64,000 bases of DNA from an uncultured Collinsella sp. (GTDB lineage: Bacteria; Actinomycetota; Coriobacteriia; Coriobacteriales; Coriobacteriaceae): assembly GCA_900547125.1 (NCBI GenBank), contig URFU01000001.1, positions 1 to 64,000 of the forward strand, given 5' to 3'. Shown in pieces: positions 17,141 to 26,720 of the stretch (its first letter is position 1; each line of letters starts with the position of its first letter). Made by a program: the position numbers and the translations under genes. Below the pieces are notes generated by a model. The model saw only the letters and a list, made by a program, of their open reading frames with translations, was not told the DNA's origin and did no database searches.

Positions 17141-18154
17141 TTACTCGGACTGCCCGCCCTTCTTGGCATGCTTGGACGGAGCACCCAGAAAGCGGCCCGT
17201 CAAATAGTTCGCCGGCCCGGAAATATCAATCCCCAGCAGTGTGTGCCCCAGCCACAAAAACGCCGCGAGCACCAGCAATGGGATCACGCATGAGGTCACG
17301 ATCATCACGATGACGCCTTCGATGAGATCGGTCACTTGCCGCACAATTTCATCGGTCATCTGCTTGGCGCCGCTGGTCACCGACGTGACGAGACCCGAGG
17401 CACCGTCGGCAAGCTGCTCAAGCACGTTCTTGGACTCTGTGGACTCGGTCTTTTTCTTGCTTGTTTTGGAGCTATCGCTATCTGCCGCGCTCGCAGCGTC
17501 GGTCGCCTTTTGCTCGGCCGCCTCGATGCTAACGCGATACGTTTCGTCGACCTTTTGCGACACCCATACGCTTGCAGGCACCAACGCCATGCCAATTATG
17601 GCGACCACCAGCACACGCGTTGCCACGCGGCGAATGACCGTGCTCGTACTCCAGCGCCCGTGAATGCCGAGCGACACCGCAAAGAGTACCAACGCAAACG
17701 GGATTAAGATGCCCAAGCCAACCGACCACAAAATCGTGAGCAAATATTTCTCTAGGTAGAGCACGGCAAGCACGATACCAAGGTTGCCTGAAAGCTGCGC
17801 GAGCTGCTCGGCAACTGGCGTTCCCGTATCGCCCGGCAGCGCAGTGATACCCGCAGATAGGGCGACGCACGAGGTCGTGAGCGCCAAAACATTGCCCTTC
17901 TTTTGATCGATGACCTCGATGGTGGAGTCCCAGGTCTTGGTATCGGCAAAATGCGGACGAGCTACAAAGCCCGACAACAGCGCCAGTACCACGAGCGCAA
18001 CGATAAAGCCAATCTGCAGTTTTTTGTTTGCGCACACGACATCGGACAGGCTGGGCTGCAGCTCGGTTACCGTCGTGTGCTCGGTTATCTGGACAGGACG
18101 CCCATGAGTCATCTCGTGCGCGTCTCCCTTTTGAATCAATCCGTTGCCCGGCAT
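17141..18154 (-). CDS. multipass membrane protein of unknown function
   Basis: 337 residues from an ATG with a strong AAGGAGG. Predicted helices lie near residues 46-66, 128-150 with 152-172, 185-205, and 282-305. Between them is a Ser/Thr/Lys-rich hydrophilic stretch at about 215-245 (SDSSKTSKKKTESTESK). The C terminus is basic (APSKHAKKGG). No family recognised. It stands alone between lacA and lacF, both also on the minus strand, with its own terminator, and shows no sugar-transport motif. Confidence 0.8.
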   Translation of the reverse strand: MPGNGLIQKGDAHEMTHGRPVQITEHTTVTELQPSLSDVVCANKKLQIGFIVALVVLALLSGFVARPHFADTKTWDSTIEVIDQKKGNVLALTTSCVALSAGITALPGDTGTPVAEQLAQLSGNLGIVLAVLYLEKYLLTILWSVGLGILIPFALVLFAVSLGIHGRWSTSTVIRRVATRVLVVAIIGMALVPASVWVSQKVDETYRVSIEAAEQKATDAASAADSDSSKTSKKKTESTESKNVLEQLADGASGLVTSVTSGAKQMTDEIVRQVTDLIEGVIVMIVTSCVIPLLVLAAFLWLGHTLLGIDISGPANYLTGRFLGAPSKHAKKGGQSE

Positions 18155-18272
18155 TTGGATACCTCCTTATTCCGGCCTGTATTGCGGATGGAAGTATACC
18201 CACCCAGCGATAAACCGAACGGCACGACGAACGGAGCGCGCCAAGACTGTCCCCAATGACTGTCTCGGGATG

Positions 18273-18339
18273 AGTTGCGGTGGAATAGGGATTGTTTTGC
18301 GCCCGCCGGCCCCTATTCAGCCCCTATTTCACCGCAACT
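18273..18339. repeat. inverted repeat, 18-nt arms
   Basis: AGTTGCGGTGGAATAGGG (18273-18290) pairs with 18322-18339 with one mismatch across a 31-nt loop. It lies between the membrane protein start and the lacF terminator. Confidence 0.5.
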
Positions 18340-18352
18340 TGGAGGAGAACAG

Positions 18353-18386
18353 AAAAAGCCCTGTCGCGGGTAGCGGCAGGGCTTTT
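18353..18386 (-). terminator. terminator of lacF
   Basis: AAAAAGCCCTG stem with CAGGGCTTTT. T-rich on the minus strand directly after the lacF stop. Confidence 0.8.
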
Positions 18387-18413
18387 GGAAGGGGACTTGA
18401 TTGTGCGGACTCG

Positions 18414-18752
18414 TTAGGCGAGCTTGGCCTCGAGCTCGGCGATGCGCTTGTAGGCATCGATGGTAAAGCGGGTCTGCTTCTCCAGGATCATAGTGGTCAT
18501 GAGAGTGTCCTGAGCGTGAGCCATGATGAAGGTCATCTCCATCTCGCCACCGCCGGCCTCCTGCGAAAGCAGCTTGGTCTGCGTGTCGTGGGCACCGATG
18601 AGCGCATCGCTGGCATCCTTGTGCAGCTGCTCGGCCTTCTCAAAATCACCCTCGCGAGCAGCATCGAGCGCTGCAAGCAGATCGGTCTGGGCGTCACCTG
18701 CGTATGCGACGATCTCGAATCCAACCATCGAGATTTCTTCTTTGGTTGCCAT
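18414..18752 (-). CDS. lacF: PTS lactose/cellobiose-family IIA
   Basis: 112 residues. All-helical IIA of the Lac/Chb family, with the phospho-accepting His79 in FIMAHAQDTLMTT. It passes phosphate from HPr to the Cys of a IIB domain. AAAGGAA precedes the ATG. It is the only IIA of this family in the window, while four IICB proteins of the family are encoded nearby, none with its own IIA. It probably serves all of them. It is divided from the LacI gene by 214 bp holding a LacR-like operator and a 21-bp direct repeat. Confidence 0.93.
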   Translation of the reverse strand: MATKEEISMVGFEIVAYAGDAQTDLLAALDAAREGDFEKAEQLHKDASDALIGAHDTQTKLLSQEAGGGEMEMTFIMAHAQDTLMTTMILEKQTRFTIDAYKRIAELEAKLA

Positions 18753-18835
18753 ATTGCGTTCCTTTCACATATGAACCAATGGAGAGCATCGCGTCCGGGC
18801 ATACGCGCTGCGTTCTGTATGGCAGAAACATTAAC

Positions 18836-18856
18836 ATTCAAACAAAAAAGAACAGC
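18836..18856 (-). promoter_or_regulatory. LacR-like operator before lacF
   Basis: On the minus strand, TGTTCTTTTTTGTTTGAAT, nearly identical to the site at 40344-40364 before the LacR-like regulator. Confidence 0.45.
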
Positions 18857-18874
18857 GCAAAACGTGATTTCGAG

Positions 18875-18906
18875 CTATGAACGGTCGCTTTTCGCCCGTG
18901 AACGGT
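18875..18906 (-). promoter_or_regulatory. 21-bp-spaced direct repeat (LytTR-like site) before lacF
   Basis: On the minus strand, ACCGTTCACGG (18906-18896) and ACCGTTCATAG (18885-18875), 21 bp apart and pointing towards lacF. Confidence 0.55.
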
Positions 18907-18966
18907 TTTTAAACCAATCTGAACAATATCAAACACAATTATCGGCAACCCAAACAGGACCGCACC

Positions 18967-19971
18967 CTAACACAAATCGCGCACCGTATCGCCCTCGACG
19001 AGCACGCCCGGAAACAGCATGTGCTCCACACCGGGTTCAACGCCCTCGGCGCCAGCAATCTTGTCCACCGCCCACATGCCGACGCGCTTGTTGTCAAAGC
19101 GCACCGTGGTCAGGCGACAATCGGGCACGATATCACCCAGGCTATCGTCAACACCCACCACGCTCACGTCCTGGGGTACGCACTTCCCGCGCGACTCGAG
19201 CCCACGGATGCAGCCGTAGGCCATGGCATCGTTGGAGGCATAAATGGCCGTGCAGGTCGGATCATCCGCAAGCACCTGGCCGGCAGCATATCCACTCTGC
19301 GCCGTCCAGTCGCCGCGTACGAGCTGCGGCGGCTCAATGCCATGCGCACGCAATGTCTCGCGCCAACCTTCCTCGCGCCGCATGCCCGAAAGCGAGCGCT
19401 CGGGGCACGAGATAAAGTGCACGGTTTTGTGCCCCTGCTCCAGCAAGTACTCGACCACCTGGCGCGAGCAATCGAACTGGTCGTTATCGACCGTCGAGCA
19501 CAGCGGGTGCTCCAACATCGTAACGAGCACCGTCTGCATGCCGGGCAGCGGCTCGAAGGTTCCAAAGTCCGCCGGCATGCGGTTCATAATCACAACCATG
19601 CCATCCACCGGCAGTGCGCTCATGCGCGACGATGCGCTCTCGAGGGTATACGGATGCCCGTCTACTTTAGTGAGGGTGATGGCATAGCCATGTTTGTCGG
19701 CGGCGGCGGCAAAGCCCTCCATACGGTCGAGATTGCCGGTGCCGGTAATGTTGAACATGGCGACGCCGACGGTCTTAAACTTACCGCGGCGCAGCGATCG
19801 ACCGGCAAAATTGGGGCGATACCCCAGCTCGCGCATGGCGGCACGCACGCGTTCCTTGGTCTCGGGGCGCACGCTGGGCGAATCGTGCACCGTACGCGAG
19901 ACTGTCTGCTCCGAGACGCCCGCGAGGCGCGCTACGTCTTTGACGGATACCGATTTTTTAACAGCGGCCAT
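18967..19971 (-). CDS. LacI-family regulator, divergent from lacE-lacG
   Basis: 334 residues. The HTH is VKDVARLAGVSEQTVSRTVH, with Glu-Gln at the recognition-helix specificity positions. A PBP-like sensor domain follows and ends MLFPGVLVEGDTVRDLC. Operators of the form ATGTTAACGTTGCCAT lie between it and the IICB gene. Probable repressor of the lacE-lacG operon. The ATG at 19971 has only a weak AGAAAG ribosome site. Confidence 0.9.
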   Translation of the reverse strand: MAAVKKSVSVKDVARLAGVSEQTVSRTVHDSPSVRPETKERVRAAMRELGYRPNFAGRSLRRGKFKTVGVAMFNITGTGNLDRMEGFAAAADKHGYAITLTKVDGHPYTLESASSRMSALPVDGMVVIMNRMPADFGTFEPLPGMQTVLVTMLEHPLCSTVDNDQFDCSRQVVEYLLEQGHKTVHFISCPERSLSGMRREEGWRETLRAHGIEPPQLVRGDWTAQSGYAAGQVLADDPTCTAIYASNDAMAYGCIRGLESRGKCVPQDVSVVGVDDSLGDIVPDCRLTTVRFDNKRVGMWAVDKIAGAEGVEPGVEHMLFPGVLVEGDTVRDLC

Positions 19972-20062
19972 AGGTCGATCTTTCTATGTCAACGATGCCA
20001 TTGGTGGCACCCTGCGCAGTCATTTTTAACGCCTTCAAGTATATCCAACGCCTCCCCCACCA

Positions 20063-20094
20063 TACGCTCACCACCCAAAACCTACCGTTCACCG
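20063..20094 (+). promoter_or_regulatory. weak 21-bp-spaced direct repeat before lacE
   Basis: A perfect ACCGTTCACCG at 20084 has a 7-of-11 match (TACGCTCACCA) 21 bp upstream. Confidence 0.35.
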
Positions 20095-20130
20095 ACATTT
20101 TTGCTTCCCCGAACGGCTTTTGGCACCCAA

Positions 20131-20266
20131 ATGTTAACGTTGCCATTGTGCAAACACAGAGCCACCGGGCGGCTCAAACGTTTACGCATAAGGAATCGAC
20201 GGTTCGCAGGCACAGGAACCACCGGTTCGCGTCTTTTTTTGTGTCGCAAAATGGCAACGTCAACAT
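20131..20266. promoter_or_regulatory. two LacI operators before lacE
   Basis: ATGTTAACGTTGCCAT (20131-20146) and ATGGCAACGTCAACAT (20251-20266) are opposite-orientation versions of one site, 120 bp apart. The second is 62 bp before the lacE start. Confidence 0.65.
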
Positions 20267-20328
20267 TTTGGCAACCGAACGCCAAAAGTTACCATCGTTG
20301 CTAACCCACCGACTCTTAGGAGCATTGC

Positions 20329-22104
20329 ATGGAGCAACTCATCGCCACCATCGAAAAGGGCCAGCCCTTTTTCAACGCGATCGCCCGCAACAAGTACCTC
20401 AAGGCGATCCGCGACGGCTTTATCTCCGTCATCCCCATCATCATCTTCTCGTCCATCTTCTGCCTGGTAGCCTCGGTCCCCAACATCTGGGGTTTCTACT
20501 GGCCCGACGACATCAATAACGCCCTGTGGAAGTGCTACAACTACTCCATGGGCATCCTGGCCATCGCCTGCGCCGCCACCACGGCCAAGCACTTCGCCGA
20601 CGCTCAGAACCGCGATCTGCCCAAGAACAACCAGATCAACTTCATCTCGTGCATGTGCGCGGCCATCATTGGCTTCTTGCTCCTTTCGAGCGACACGATC
20701 GCCACGGACGCCGCCAGCGGCTTCAACACCACCTACCTTGGTTCCAAGGGCCTGCTGACCGCCTTCATCGCTGCGTTTGTGACCGGCATCATCTACAAGT
20801 TCTTCATTAAGCGCAACATCACCGTCAAGATGCCCGAGCAGGTTCCGCCCAACATCTCGCAAACCTTTAAGGACATCATCCCCTTCTCCGTCTGCATCAC
20901 CGTCTTTTGGGTCTTTGACATCGTCTTCCGCGCTGCCTTTGGCTTCTGCTTTGCCCAGGGCGTCATCCAGGTGTTCCAGCCCCTGTTCACCGCTGCCGAC
21001 GGCTACATCGGCCTTGCTGTGATCTACGGCGCCATGAGCCTCTTCTGGTTCGTGGGCGTCCACGGCCCCTCGATCGTCGAGCCCGCCATCGCCGCCGCCC
21101 TCGTTGCCAACATGACCGACAACCTGGCTGCGTTCCAGGCTGGTCAGCACGCTTCCGCTGTCCTGACCCAGGGTGCCCAGTACTTCGTCGTCTGCATGGG
21201 CGGTACCGGCGCCACACTCGTCCTGGTCTTTATGTTCTGCTTCCTGGCCAAGTCTCAGGAGATGCGCGCCGTCGGTAAGGCCGCCATCGTCCCGGTCTGC
21301 TTTGCCGTCAACGAGCCGCTGCTGTTCGCCGCACCCATCGTGCTCAACCCCGTCTTCTTTGTCCCGTTTGTCTTTGCCCCGATCGCCAACATCTGGATCC
21401 TCAAGATCTTTATCGACTTCTTGGGCATGAACGGCTTTATGTACACCCTGCCTTGGACCGTCCCCGGCCCCATCGGCACCATCATGGGTCTGGGCTTCCA
21501 GCCGCTCGCCTTTGTGATGCTCGCCCTTATCCTGATCGTCGACTTCGTCCTGTACTATCCGTTCTTCCGTGCCTATGACGCCCAGAAGTGCGCCGAGGAG
21601 GCCGAGATTTCCCAGGAGGAGCTCGCCGCCAAGAACGCCGAGAAGGCTGCCAAGCTCAACGATGCCTTCCAGGGCAAGGCCGATGCCAAGAGCGTTGCCG
21701 CCGGCGCTGCTGCCGAGGCCGTGAAGGCCGACTCCCCCGCCGCTTCTGCAGCACCCGCTGCCGAGGCAACGACCGCCAGCGACCTCAACGGCAAGCGCGT
21801 GCTCGTGCTCTGCCAGGGTGGCGGTACCTCGGGCCTGCTCGCTAACGCGCTGGCCAAGGCCGCCAAGGAGCGCGGCATCAATCTTGAGACCGCTGCCGAG
21901 GCCTATGGCAACCACGTGGACATGCTCCCCGACTTTGACCTGGTCGTCCTGGCCCCGCAAGCCGCCAGCTACCTGGCCGATTTGCAAAAGGACTGCGAGC
22001 GCGTGGGCAACAAGTGCGTCGCCTGCCGTGGTAAGCAGTACATCGAGCTCTCCCAGAACGGCGACAAGTCTCTCGCCTTCGTAAGCGAGCAACTTTCGAA
22101 GTAA
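20329..22104 (+). CDS. lacE: PTS lactose-family IICB permease
   Basis: 591 residues with TAGGAG before the ATG. Residues 1-420 are the membrane IIC domain (about ten hydrophobic segments; GVHGPSIVEP and AVNEPLLFAAPIVLNP match the IIC-Lac/Cel family). An Ala/Lys/Glu-rich linker spans about 430-485. The IIB domain is about 487-591, with the phosphorylated Cys in VLVLCQGGGTS. It imports and phosphorylates a beta-galactoside. The downstream lacG-like gene splits the product. The IIA is supplied in trans. Symbol by family; the sugar is not proven. Confidence 0.9.
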   Translation: MEQLIATIEKGQPFFNAIARNKYLKAIRDGFISVIPIIIFSSIFCLVASVPNIWGFYWPDDINNALWKCYNYSMGILAIACAATTAKHFADAQNRDLPKNNQINFISCMCAAIIGFLLLSSDTIATDAASGFNTTYLGSKGLLTAFIAAFVTGIIYKFFIKRNITVKMPEQVPPNISQTFKDIIPFSVCITVFWVFDIVFRAAFGFCFAQGVIQVFQPLFTAADGYIGLAVIYGAMSLFWFVGVHGPSIVEPAIAAALVANMTDNLAAFQAGQHASAVLTQGAQYFVVCMGGTGATLVLVFMFCFLAKSQEMRAVGKAAIVPVCFAVNEPLLFAAPIVLNPVFFVPFVFAPIANIWILKIFIDFLGMNGFMYTLPWTVPGPIGTIMGLGFQPLAFVMLALILIVDFVLYYPFFRAYDAQKCAEEAEISQEELAAKNAEKAAKLNDAFQGKADAKSVAAGAAAEAVKADSPAASAAPAAEATTASDLNGKRVLVLCQGGGTSGLLANALAKAAKERGINLETAAEAYGNHVDMLPDFDLVVLAPQAASYLADLQKDCERVGNKCVACRGKQYIELSQNGDKSLAFVSEQLSK

Positions 22105-22113
22105 GTAACGCCC

Positions 22114-22147
22114 AGGGCCAGCCGACCATCCAAGACCGGCTGGCCCT
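22114..22147 (+). terminator. GC-rich hairpin between lacE and lacG
   Basis: AGGGCCAGCCG (22114-22124) pairs with CGGCTGGCCCT (22137-22147), with no T-run. More likely an mRNA-stabilising or partial attenuating hairpin than a full terminator. Confidence 0.5.
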
Positions 22148-22170
22148 TCGATTTAGACGATTGGATCATC

Positions 22171-23610
22171 ATGTCCGTTAATCCTGCTAGCGTCACCAAC
22201 CCGCCCGCGCAGTTTCCCGAGGACTTTGTCTTTGGCGGCGCCACCGCTGGCTACCAGGTAGAGGGCGAGACCCGCACTCACGGTAAGGGCAAGGTTGCCT
22301 GGGACGACTTTCTGGAGGCCCAGGGGCGCTTCTCCCCCGATCCCGCTTCGGACTTCTACAACCAGTACCCCGTCGACCTGGAGCTGTGCGAGGAGTTCGG
22401 CATCAACGGCATTCGCCTCTCCATTGCCTGGAGCCGCATCTTCCCCAACGGCACCGGCGAAATCAACCCCGAGGGCGTGCAGTTCTACCACGATCTCTTC
22501 GCCGAGTGCCACAAGCACCACGTTGAGCCGTTTGTCACGCTGCATCACTTCGATACGCCGCTTGCCCTCTTTGAGAAGGGCGACTTCCTCAACCGCGAGA
22601 CCATCGATGCCTTTGTGGACTTTGCCACCTTCTGCTTTAAGGAGTACGCCGACCAGGTAACCTACTGGTTCACCTTTAACGAGATCTGGGCCGACGCCTC
22701 CAACACCTACATCGAGGGCACCTTCCCCGGCGGTGTTAAGGCACATCTGGCAGAGGCCTTCCAGTGCGAGCACAACATGATGCTCGCCCACGCCAAGGCA
22801 GTACTGGCCTTCCACAACGGCGGTTTTAAGGGCAAGATCGGCGTCATCCAGTCGTTGGAGTTTAAGTATCCGCTCAACGAGAACGACCCCGCCGACATCA
22901 AGGCCGCCAACAACGAGCACGTGCTGCAGAACCAGTTCTTGCTCGACGCCACCTTCCGCGGCGACTACGCGCCCGACACCCTCGAGTGCGCCAACCGCCT
23001 GGCTGCCGTCTCGGGCGGCACCATCGAGATCCTGGACGAGGACCTCGAGATTATGCGCGAGGCAGCGCTCTACAACGACTACCTGGGCGTTAACAACTAT
23101 CAGTGCCGTTTTTTGAAGGCTTACGATGGCGAGAACGACCTGCACCACAACGGTACGGGCGAGAAGGGCACCGGTCGCTGGCGCGTCAAGGGCATTGGCG
23201 AGCATGTGAACAAGCCCGGCATCCCCACCACCGACTGGGACTGGATCATCTATCCCGAGGGTCTGTTCGATCTGCTCGTCTACATTAAGCAGCGCTACCC
23301 CAACTACAAGCAGGTCTTCATCACCGAGAACGGCATGGGCTACAAGGACCCCTACAAGAACGGTTTTGTGGACGACCAGCCGCGCATCGACTACATCGAG
23401 CAGCACCTGCGTTGGCTGCTCAAGGCCATGGAGGTGGGCGTCAACGTGGGCGGCTACTTCCTGTGGAGCCTGCAGGATCAGTTCTCCTGGACCAATGGCT
23501 ACAACAAGCGTTACGGCTTCTTTTACGTTGACTTTGAAACCCAGAAGCGCACGCCCAAGGCAAGCGCCTACTGGTACAAGCACGTGGCGCAGACCCGTCG
23601 TCTGGACTAG
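22171..23610 (+). CDS. lacG: GH1 6-phospho-beta-galactosidase
   Basis: 479 residues. TIM-barrel glycosidase: acid/base Glu171 in WFTFNEI and nucleophile Glu386 in FITENGMG. The 6-phosphate pocket is SWTNGYNKRY (S439, K446, Y448), matching the Ser-Lys-Tyr triad of LacG. It hydrolyses the phosphorylated disaccharide delivered by the upstream IICB, releasing galactose-6-phosphate (or glucose-6-phosphate if the true substrate is a glucoside). The ribosome site is weak (GGAT), so translation may depend on coupling to lacE. Confidence 0.9.
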   Translation: MSVNPASVTNPPAQFPEDFVFGGATAGYQVEGETRTHGKGKVAWDDFLEAQGRFSPDPASDFYNQYPVDLELCEEFGINGIRLSIAWSRIFPNGTGEINPEGVQFYHDLFAECHKHHVEPFVTLHHFDTPLALFEKGDFLNRETIDAFVDFATFCFKEYADQVTYWFTFNEIWADASNTYIEGTFPGGVKAHLAEAFQCEHNMMLAHAKAVLAFHNGGFKGKIGVIQSLEFKYPLNENDPADIKAANNEHVLQNQFLLDATFRGDYAPDTLECANRLAAVSGGTIEILDEDLEIMREAALYNDYLGVNNYQCRFLKAYDGENDLHHNGTGEKGTGRWRVKGIGEHVNKPGIPTTDWDWIIYPEGLFDLLVYIKQRYPNYKQVFITENGMGYKDPYKNGFVDDQPRIDYIEQHLRWLLKAMEVGVNVGGYFLWSLQDQFSWTNGYNKRYGFFYVDFETQKRTPKASAYWYKHVAQTRRLD

Positions 23611-23656
23611 TGGCTGGCGGGGTTGCCCGCTCACACAACCTGTCCCCATTTCTCAG

Positions 23657-23705
23657 CCGGGGGCGGCACGTCACACGGCGCGCCGCCCCCGGTCTTTTTG
23701 TTTTT
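23657..23705 (+). terminator. terminator of the lacE-lacG operon
   Basis: CCGGGGGCGGC (23657-23667) pairs with GCCGCCCCCGG (23682-23692), then TCTTTTTGTTTTT. Confidence 0.85.
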
Positions 23706-23720
23706 GGGCTGGTCGGGAGC

Positions 23721-23788
23721 CGTTTGTCTCGATCTGTAACATCTAGCCGAGTTTTTTGGTCCTAGCTGTTACAGATTGAGACGAACAG
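23721..23788. repeat. GTCTC-GTAACA palindromic repeat, copy 1
   Basis: TTGTCTCGATCTGTAACA is inverted as TGTTACAGATTGAGACGA around a TCTAGCCGAGTTTTTT-type loop. One of seven copies in the window; pairs with copy 2 about 80 bp away. Confidence 0.75.
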
Positions 23789-23804
23789 GATTGCTCTTTC
23801 CGAA

Positions 23805-23870
23805 GAATCTAAATCTGTAACACGTAGCCCGCTTTTGACCGTCTACCTGTTACAAATCGAGACAAACGGA
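23805..23870. repeat. GTCTC-GTAACA palindromic repeat, copy 2
   Basis: Loop variant with ACACGTAGCCCGCTTTT. Arms are slightly degraded on the left (CTAAATCTGTAACA). Confidence 0.7.
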
Positions 23871-23877
23871 GTAGGAC

Positions 23878-24906
23878 CTAACCCCGTATGTCCCTAACAG
23901 TCGAGCGTTCGACCAGCGTACTCGGCACATGAATCGCCTCGATAGACGAGCTCTCTCCAATCGCCGCCTCAAACGCAAGCTTACCGACACCGCGCAAATC
24001 AAATCGCAGCGTCGTCAGCCGATTGTGAGGAACAAGTCCCTCGAGTGCGTCGTCGATACCAACCACGCTCACGTCGTCGGGCACGGACAGGCCCGCGTTC
24101 TCGAGCGCGGCGATAACACCCAGCGCCATCTGGTCATTTGCCGCAAGCACGGCAGTCGGCGCCTGCGACCCGCCGGCAAGCACCTCGGCCGCAATCCGCT
24201 CGCCCATGGCGTACCCACTGTCCGCACTCCAATCGCCACGCAGCATCGGAGCGGCATCGACATGAGCACGACCCAGCGTATCGCGCCAACCGGCCTCACG
24301 AAAACGCGAGGAAATCGAGTTTTCCGGACCCGCCACAAACCGCATATTCGAGTGGCCATGTTCCAGCAGATAATTGGTCAACAGCTCGCACGAACCATAC
24401 TGGTCGGAGTCGATCGTCGTGCAGCGCGGATGCGCATACATGGACAGGATGACCGTTCGCACTCCCGGCTGGGGAACAAACTCCTCAAAATCGGGAGCCA
24501 TGCGGTTCATGTTGAGAATCATGCCGTCGACGGGTCGCTCGACCATGCGGCGCGAGGCATCGGCAAGTGCATAGGGCTTGTCGCCGCCCATCTCGATCAT
24601 AGTGACGGCAAAATCGTGCTCGCGCGCCGCTTGCATGATACCCTCGAGCGTCGCCAGGTTACCGACACGTGTGATGTTGTACATGCACAGGCCAATAGAA
24701 CGATACGACCCGCCGCGCAACGCCGTTCCAGCAAAATTGGGACGAAAGCCCAGCTCTTCCATGGCGGCCAGCACACGCTTGCGCGTCTTTTCCGTCACGT
24801 TGGGCATACCGTTGACCACGCGAGACACAGTCTGGCGGCTCACGCCAGCGAGCGCCGCAACCTCTGCCGCGCTCGCCGAACGACCATTCCTTGTCTGCTG
24901 AGCCAT
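23878..24906 (-). CDS. LacI-family regulator, divergent from the GH1-IICB operon at 25251
   Basis: 342 residues from the ATG at 24906 (MAQQTRNGRSAS); the frame is open to 24963, but neither start has a well-spaced ribosome site. The HTH is AAEVAALAGVSRQTVSRVVN, with Arg-Gln at the specificity positions, and a PBP-like sensor domain follows. Its likely operators ATGTTAACGTGCTCAT lie at 24967-25136. Probable repressor of the adjacent glycosidase-permease operon. Confidence 0.9.
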   Translation of the reverse strand: MAQQTRNGRSASAAEVAALAGVSRQTVSRVVNGMPNVTEKTRKRVLAAMEELGFRPNFAGTALRGGSYRSIGLCMYNITRVGNLATLEGIMQAAREHDFAVTMIEMGGDKPYALADASRRMVERPVDGMILNMNRMAPDFEEFVPQPGVRTVILSMYAHPRCTTIDSDQYGSCELLTNYLLEHGHSNMRFVAGPENSISSRFREAGWRDTLGRAHVDAAPMLRGDWSADSGYAMGERIAAEVLAGGSQAPTAVLAANDQMALGVIAALENAGLSVPDDVSVVGIDDALEGLVPHNRLTTLRFDLRGVGKLAFEAAIGESSSIEAIHVPSTLVERSTVRDIRG

Positions 24907-24966
24907 GCCTTCCACGCCAACCTGCTTCCCAACTATTCCCCGCGCCCATGGCGCATCGTACATACA

Positions 24967-25136
24967 TTGATAACGTGCTCATGATACCCGAGCCATATAC
25001 CACAACATGAAAACTTCTGTCAATCAAAACCGCTTACCGAACAAATACAACCGTTCGCGGCTGTTTGAAGTTGTTTTGTTTCTATACATCCCAGCCGGAT
25101 GTTAACGTGCTCATTGTCAAATGTTCACGTGCTCAT
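24967..25136. promoter_or_regulatory. three LacI operators
   Basis: TTGATAACGTGCTCAT (24967-24982), ATGTTAACGTGCTCAT (25099-25114) and ATGTTCACGTGCTCAT (25121-25136). The last two are 22 bp apart, on one face of the helix. Confidence 0.65.
25029..25060 (+). promoter_or_regulatory. 21-bp-spaced direct repeat (LytTR-like site)
   Basis: ACCGCTTACCG at 25029 and ACCGTTCGCGG at 25050. Confidence 0.5.
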
Positions 25137-25250
25137 TTTGGTTCTAATCATTTTAAGATAGTGTTTATCGGGCTTTTTCACCGCTAAACGCTAACCAGGG
25201 AGCCTCCTGAGCGCAAACGCACAATATCGAACAGCGAGACGAGAGGGTGT

Positions 25251-26699
25251 ATGCATATGTCTTTGCTAAACCGCGTACAGCAGCTGCCGAAGGGCTTTGT
25301 TTGGGGCGCCGCAACCGCCGCGTACCAAACGGAAGGTTCCACGAAGGTGGCAGGCAAGGGTAAGACCATGTGGGACGATTACCTTGTCGCCCAGGGTCGC
25401 TTTTTGCCCGACCCGGCCAGTGATTTCTACAACCGCTACGAGGAGGATATCCGCCTATCAGCCGAGCATGGACTCAACGCCATCCGTGTGTCCATCGCCT
25501 GGACCCGCATCTTCCCTAACGGCGACGATGCCGCGCCCCTCGCCGAGGGCGTTAAGCACTACCACGAGTTGTTCGCCTGCTGCAAAAAGTATGGCGTCGA
25601 GCCCTATGTGTCCCTGCATCACTTTGACTCCCCCGCCGCCCTGTTCAACCAGGGCGACTGGCTCAACCGCAAGACCGTCGACGCCTATGTGCGCTATGCC
25701 GAGTTCTGCTTCCGTGAGTTCCGCGAGGTCAAGAATTGGTTCACCATCAACGAGCTCATCAGCCTCTCGCACTCCCAATACATCCAAGGCAACTTCCCGC
25801 CCAACCATCACTTTGATGTGACGAGCGGCATCCAGAGCCAGCACAACGAGCTCGTTGCCCACGCCCGCGCCGTCAACCTGTATAAGGATCTGGACGAGAC
25901 CGAGCACCTGGGCGGCCGCATTGGCATGGTCAACGTCCTGACGCCGGCATATCCTGCCACCGACTCGCCCGCCGACCAGCACGCCGCCGACCTGTACAAC
26001 GCCTTCTACACCGACTTCATCATGGACGGCGCCTTCCTGGGTCACTACTCCGCGCACACCCTCTCACTCATCAACGAGATTCTGCGCGCCAACAACGCCA
26101 CACTTACGGTTGAGGACGGCGACATGGAGGAGCTCGCCAAGGCGGCGCCCCGCAACGATATGTTCGGCCTCAACTACTATCAGTCGGCGTTTATCGCCGC
26201 CTACGATGGCGAGTCCACCAACAGCTTTAACGGCACCGGTGACAAGGGCACCTCGTGCTTTAAGTTTAAGGGCGTCGGGCAGCAGGTCGATATGCCGGGT
26301 ATCCCCACCACCGACTGGGATTGGCTCATCTACCCGCAAGGCCTCTACGACACGCTCAAGCACATCAGCGCCACCTATCCCAACCTCCCCGTCATCTATA
26401 TCACCGAAAACGGCCTGGGCCACAAGGACCCCGAGCCCGACGCAAACGGCATCGTCGCCGATCCCGAGCGCATCGACTTTGTCGACCAGCACATGGAGAA
26501 GGTGCTCCAGGCGCGCGCCGAGGGCGTCGACGTCCAGGGCTACTTTATCTGGAGCCTGCAGGACCAGTTCTCGTGGGCCAATGGCTATAACAAGCGCTAC
26601 GGCCTGTTCTACATCGACTTCGACACGCAAAAACGCTACATCAAGCAGTCGGCACTCTGGTACAAGGAGCTCGCCGACACTATGGCGGACGCGCAGTAG
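25251..26699 (+). CDS. GH1 6-phospho-beta-glycosidase
   Basis: 482 residues. Acid/base Glu168 in WFTINEL, nucleophile Glu386 in YITENGLG, and the phosphate-binding SWANGYNKRY. It is the most divergent of the three GH1 enzymes here but still LacG-like (PASDFYNRYEEDIRLSAEHG). Unlike the other modules the glycosidase precedes its IICB. A second ATG at 25257 could also serve as start; GAGAGGG precedes both. Galactoside versus glucoside preference cannot be read from sequence. Confidence 0.88.
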   Translation: MHMSLLNRVQQLPKGFVWGAATAAYQTEGSTKVAGKGKTMWDDYLVAQGRFLPDPASDFYNRYEEDIRLSAEHGLNAIRVSIAWTRIFPNGDDAAPLAEGVKHYHELFACCKKYGVEPYVSLHHFDSPAALFNQGDWLNRKTVDAYVRYAEFCFREFREVKNWFTINELISLSHSQYIQGNFPPNHHFDVTSGIQSQHNELVAHARAVNLYKDLDETEHLGGRIGMVNVLTPAYPATDSPADQHAADLYNAFYTDFIMDGAFLGHYSAHTLSLINEILRANNATLTVEDGDMEELAKAAPRNDMFGLNYYQSAFIAAYDGESTNSFNGTGDKGTSCFKFKGVGQQVDMPGIPTTDWDWLIYPQGLYDTLKHISATYPNLPVIYITENGLGHKDPEPDANGIVADPERIDFVDQHMEKVLQARAEGVDVQGYFIWSLQDQFSWANGYNKRYGLFYIDFDTQKRYIKQSALWYKELADTMADAQ

Positions 26700-26720
26700 C
26701 GCATCGCCTCGCTTTCCCCC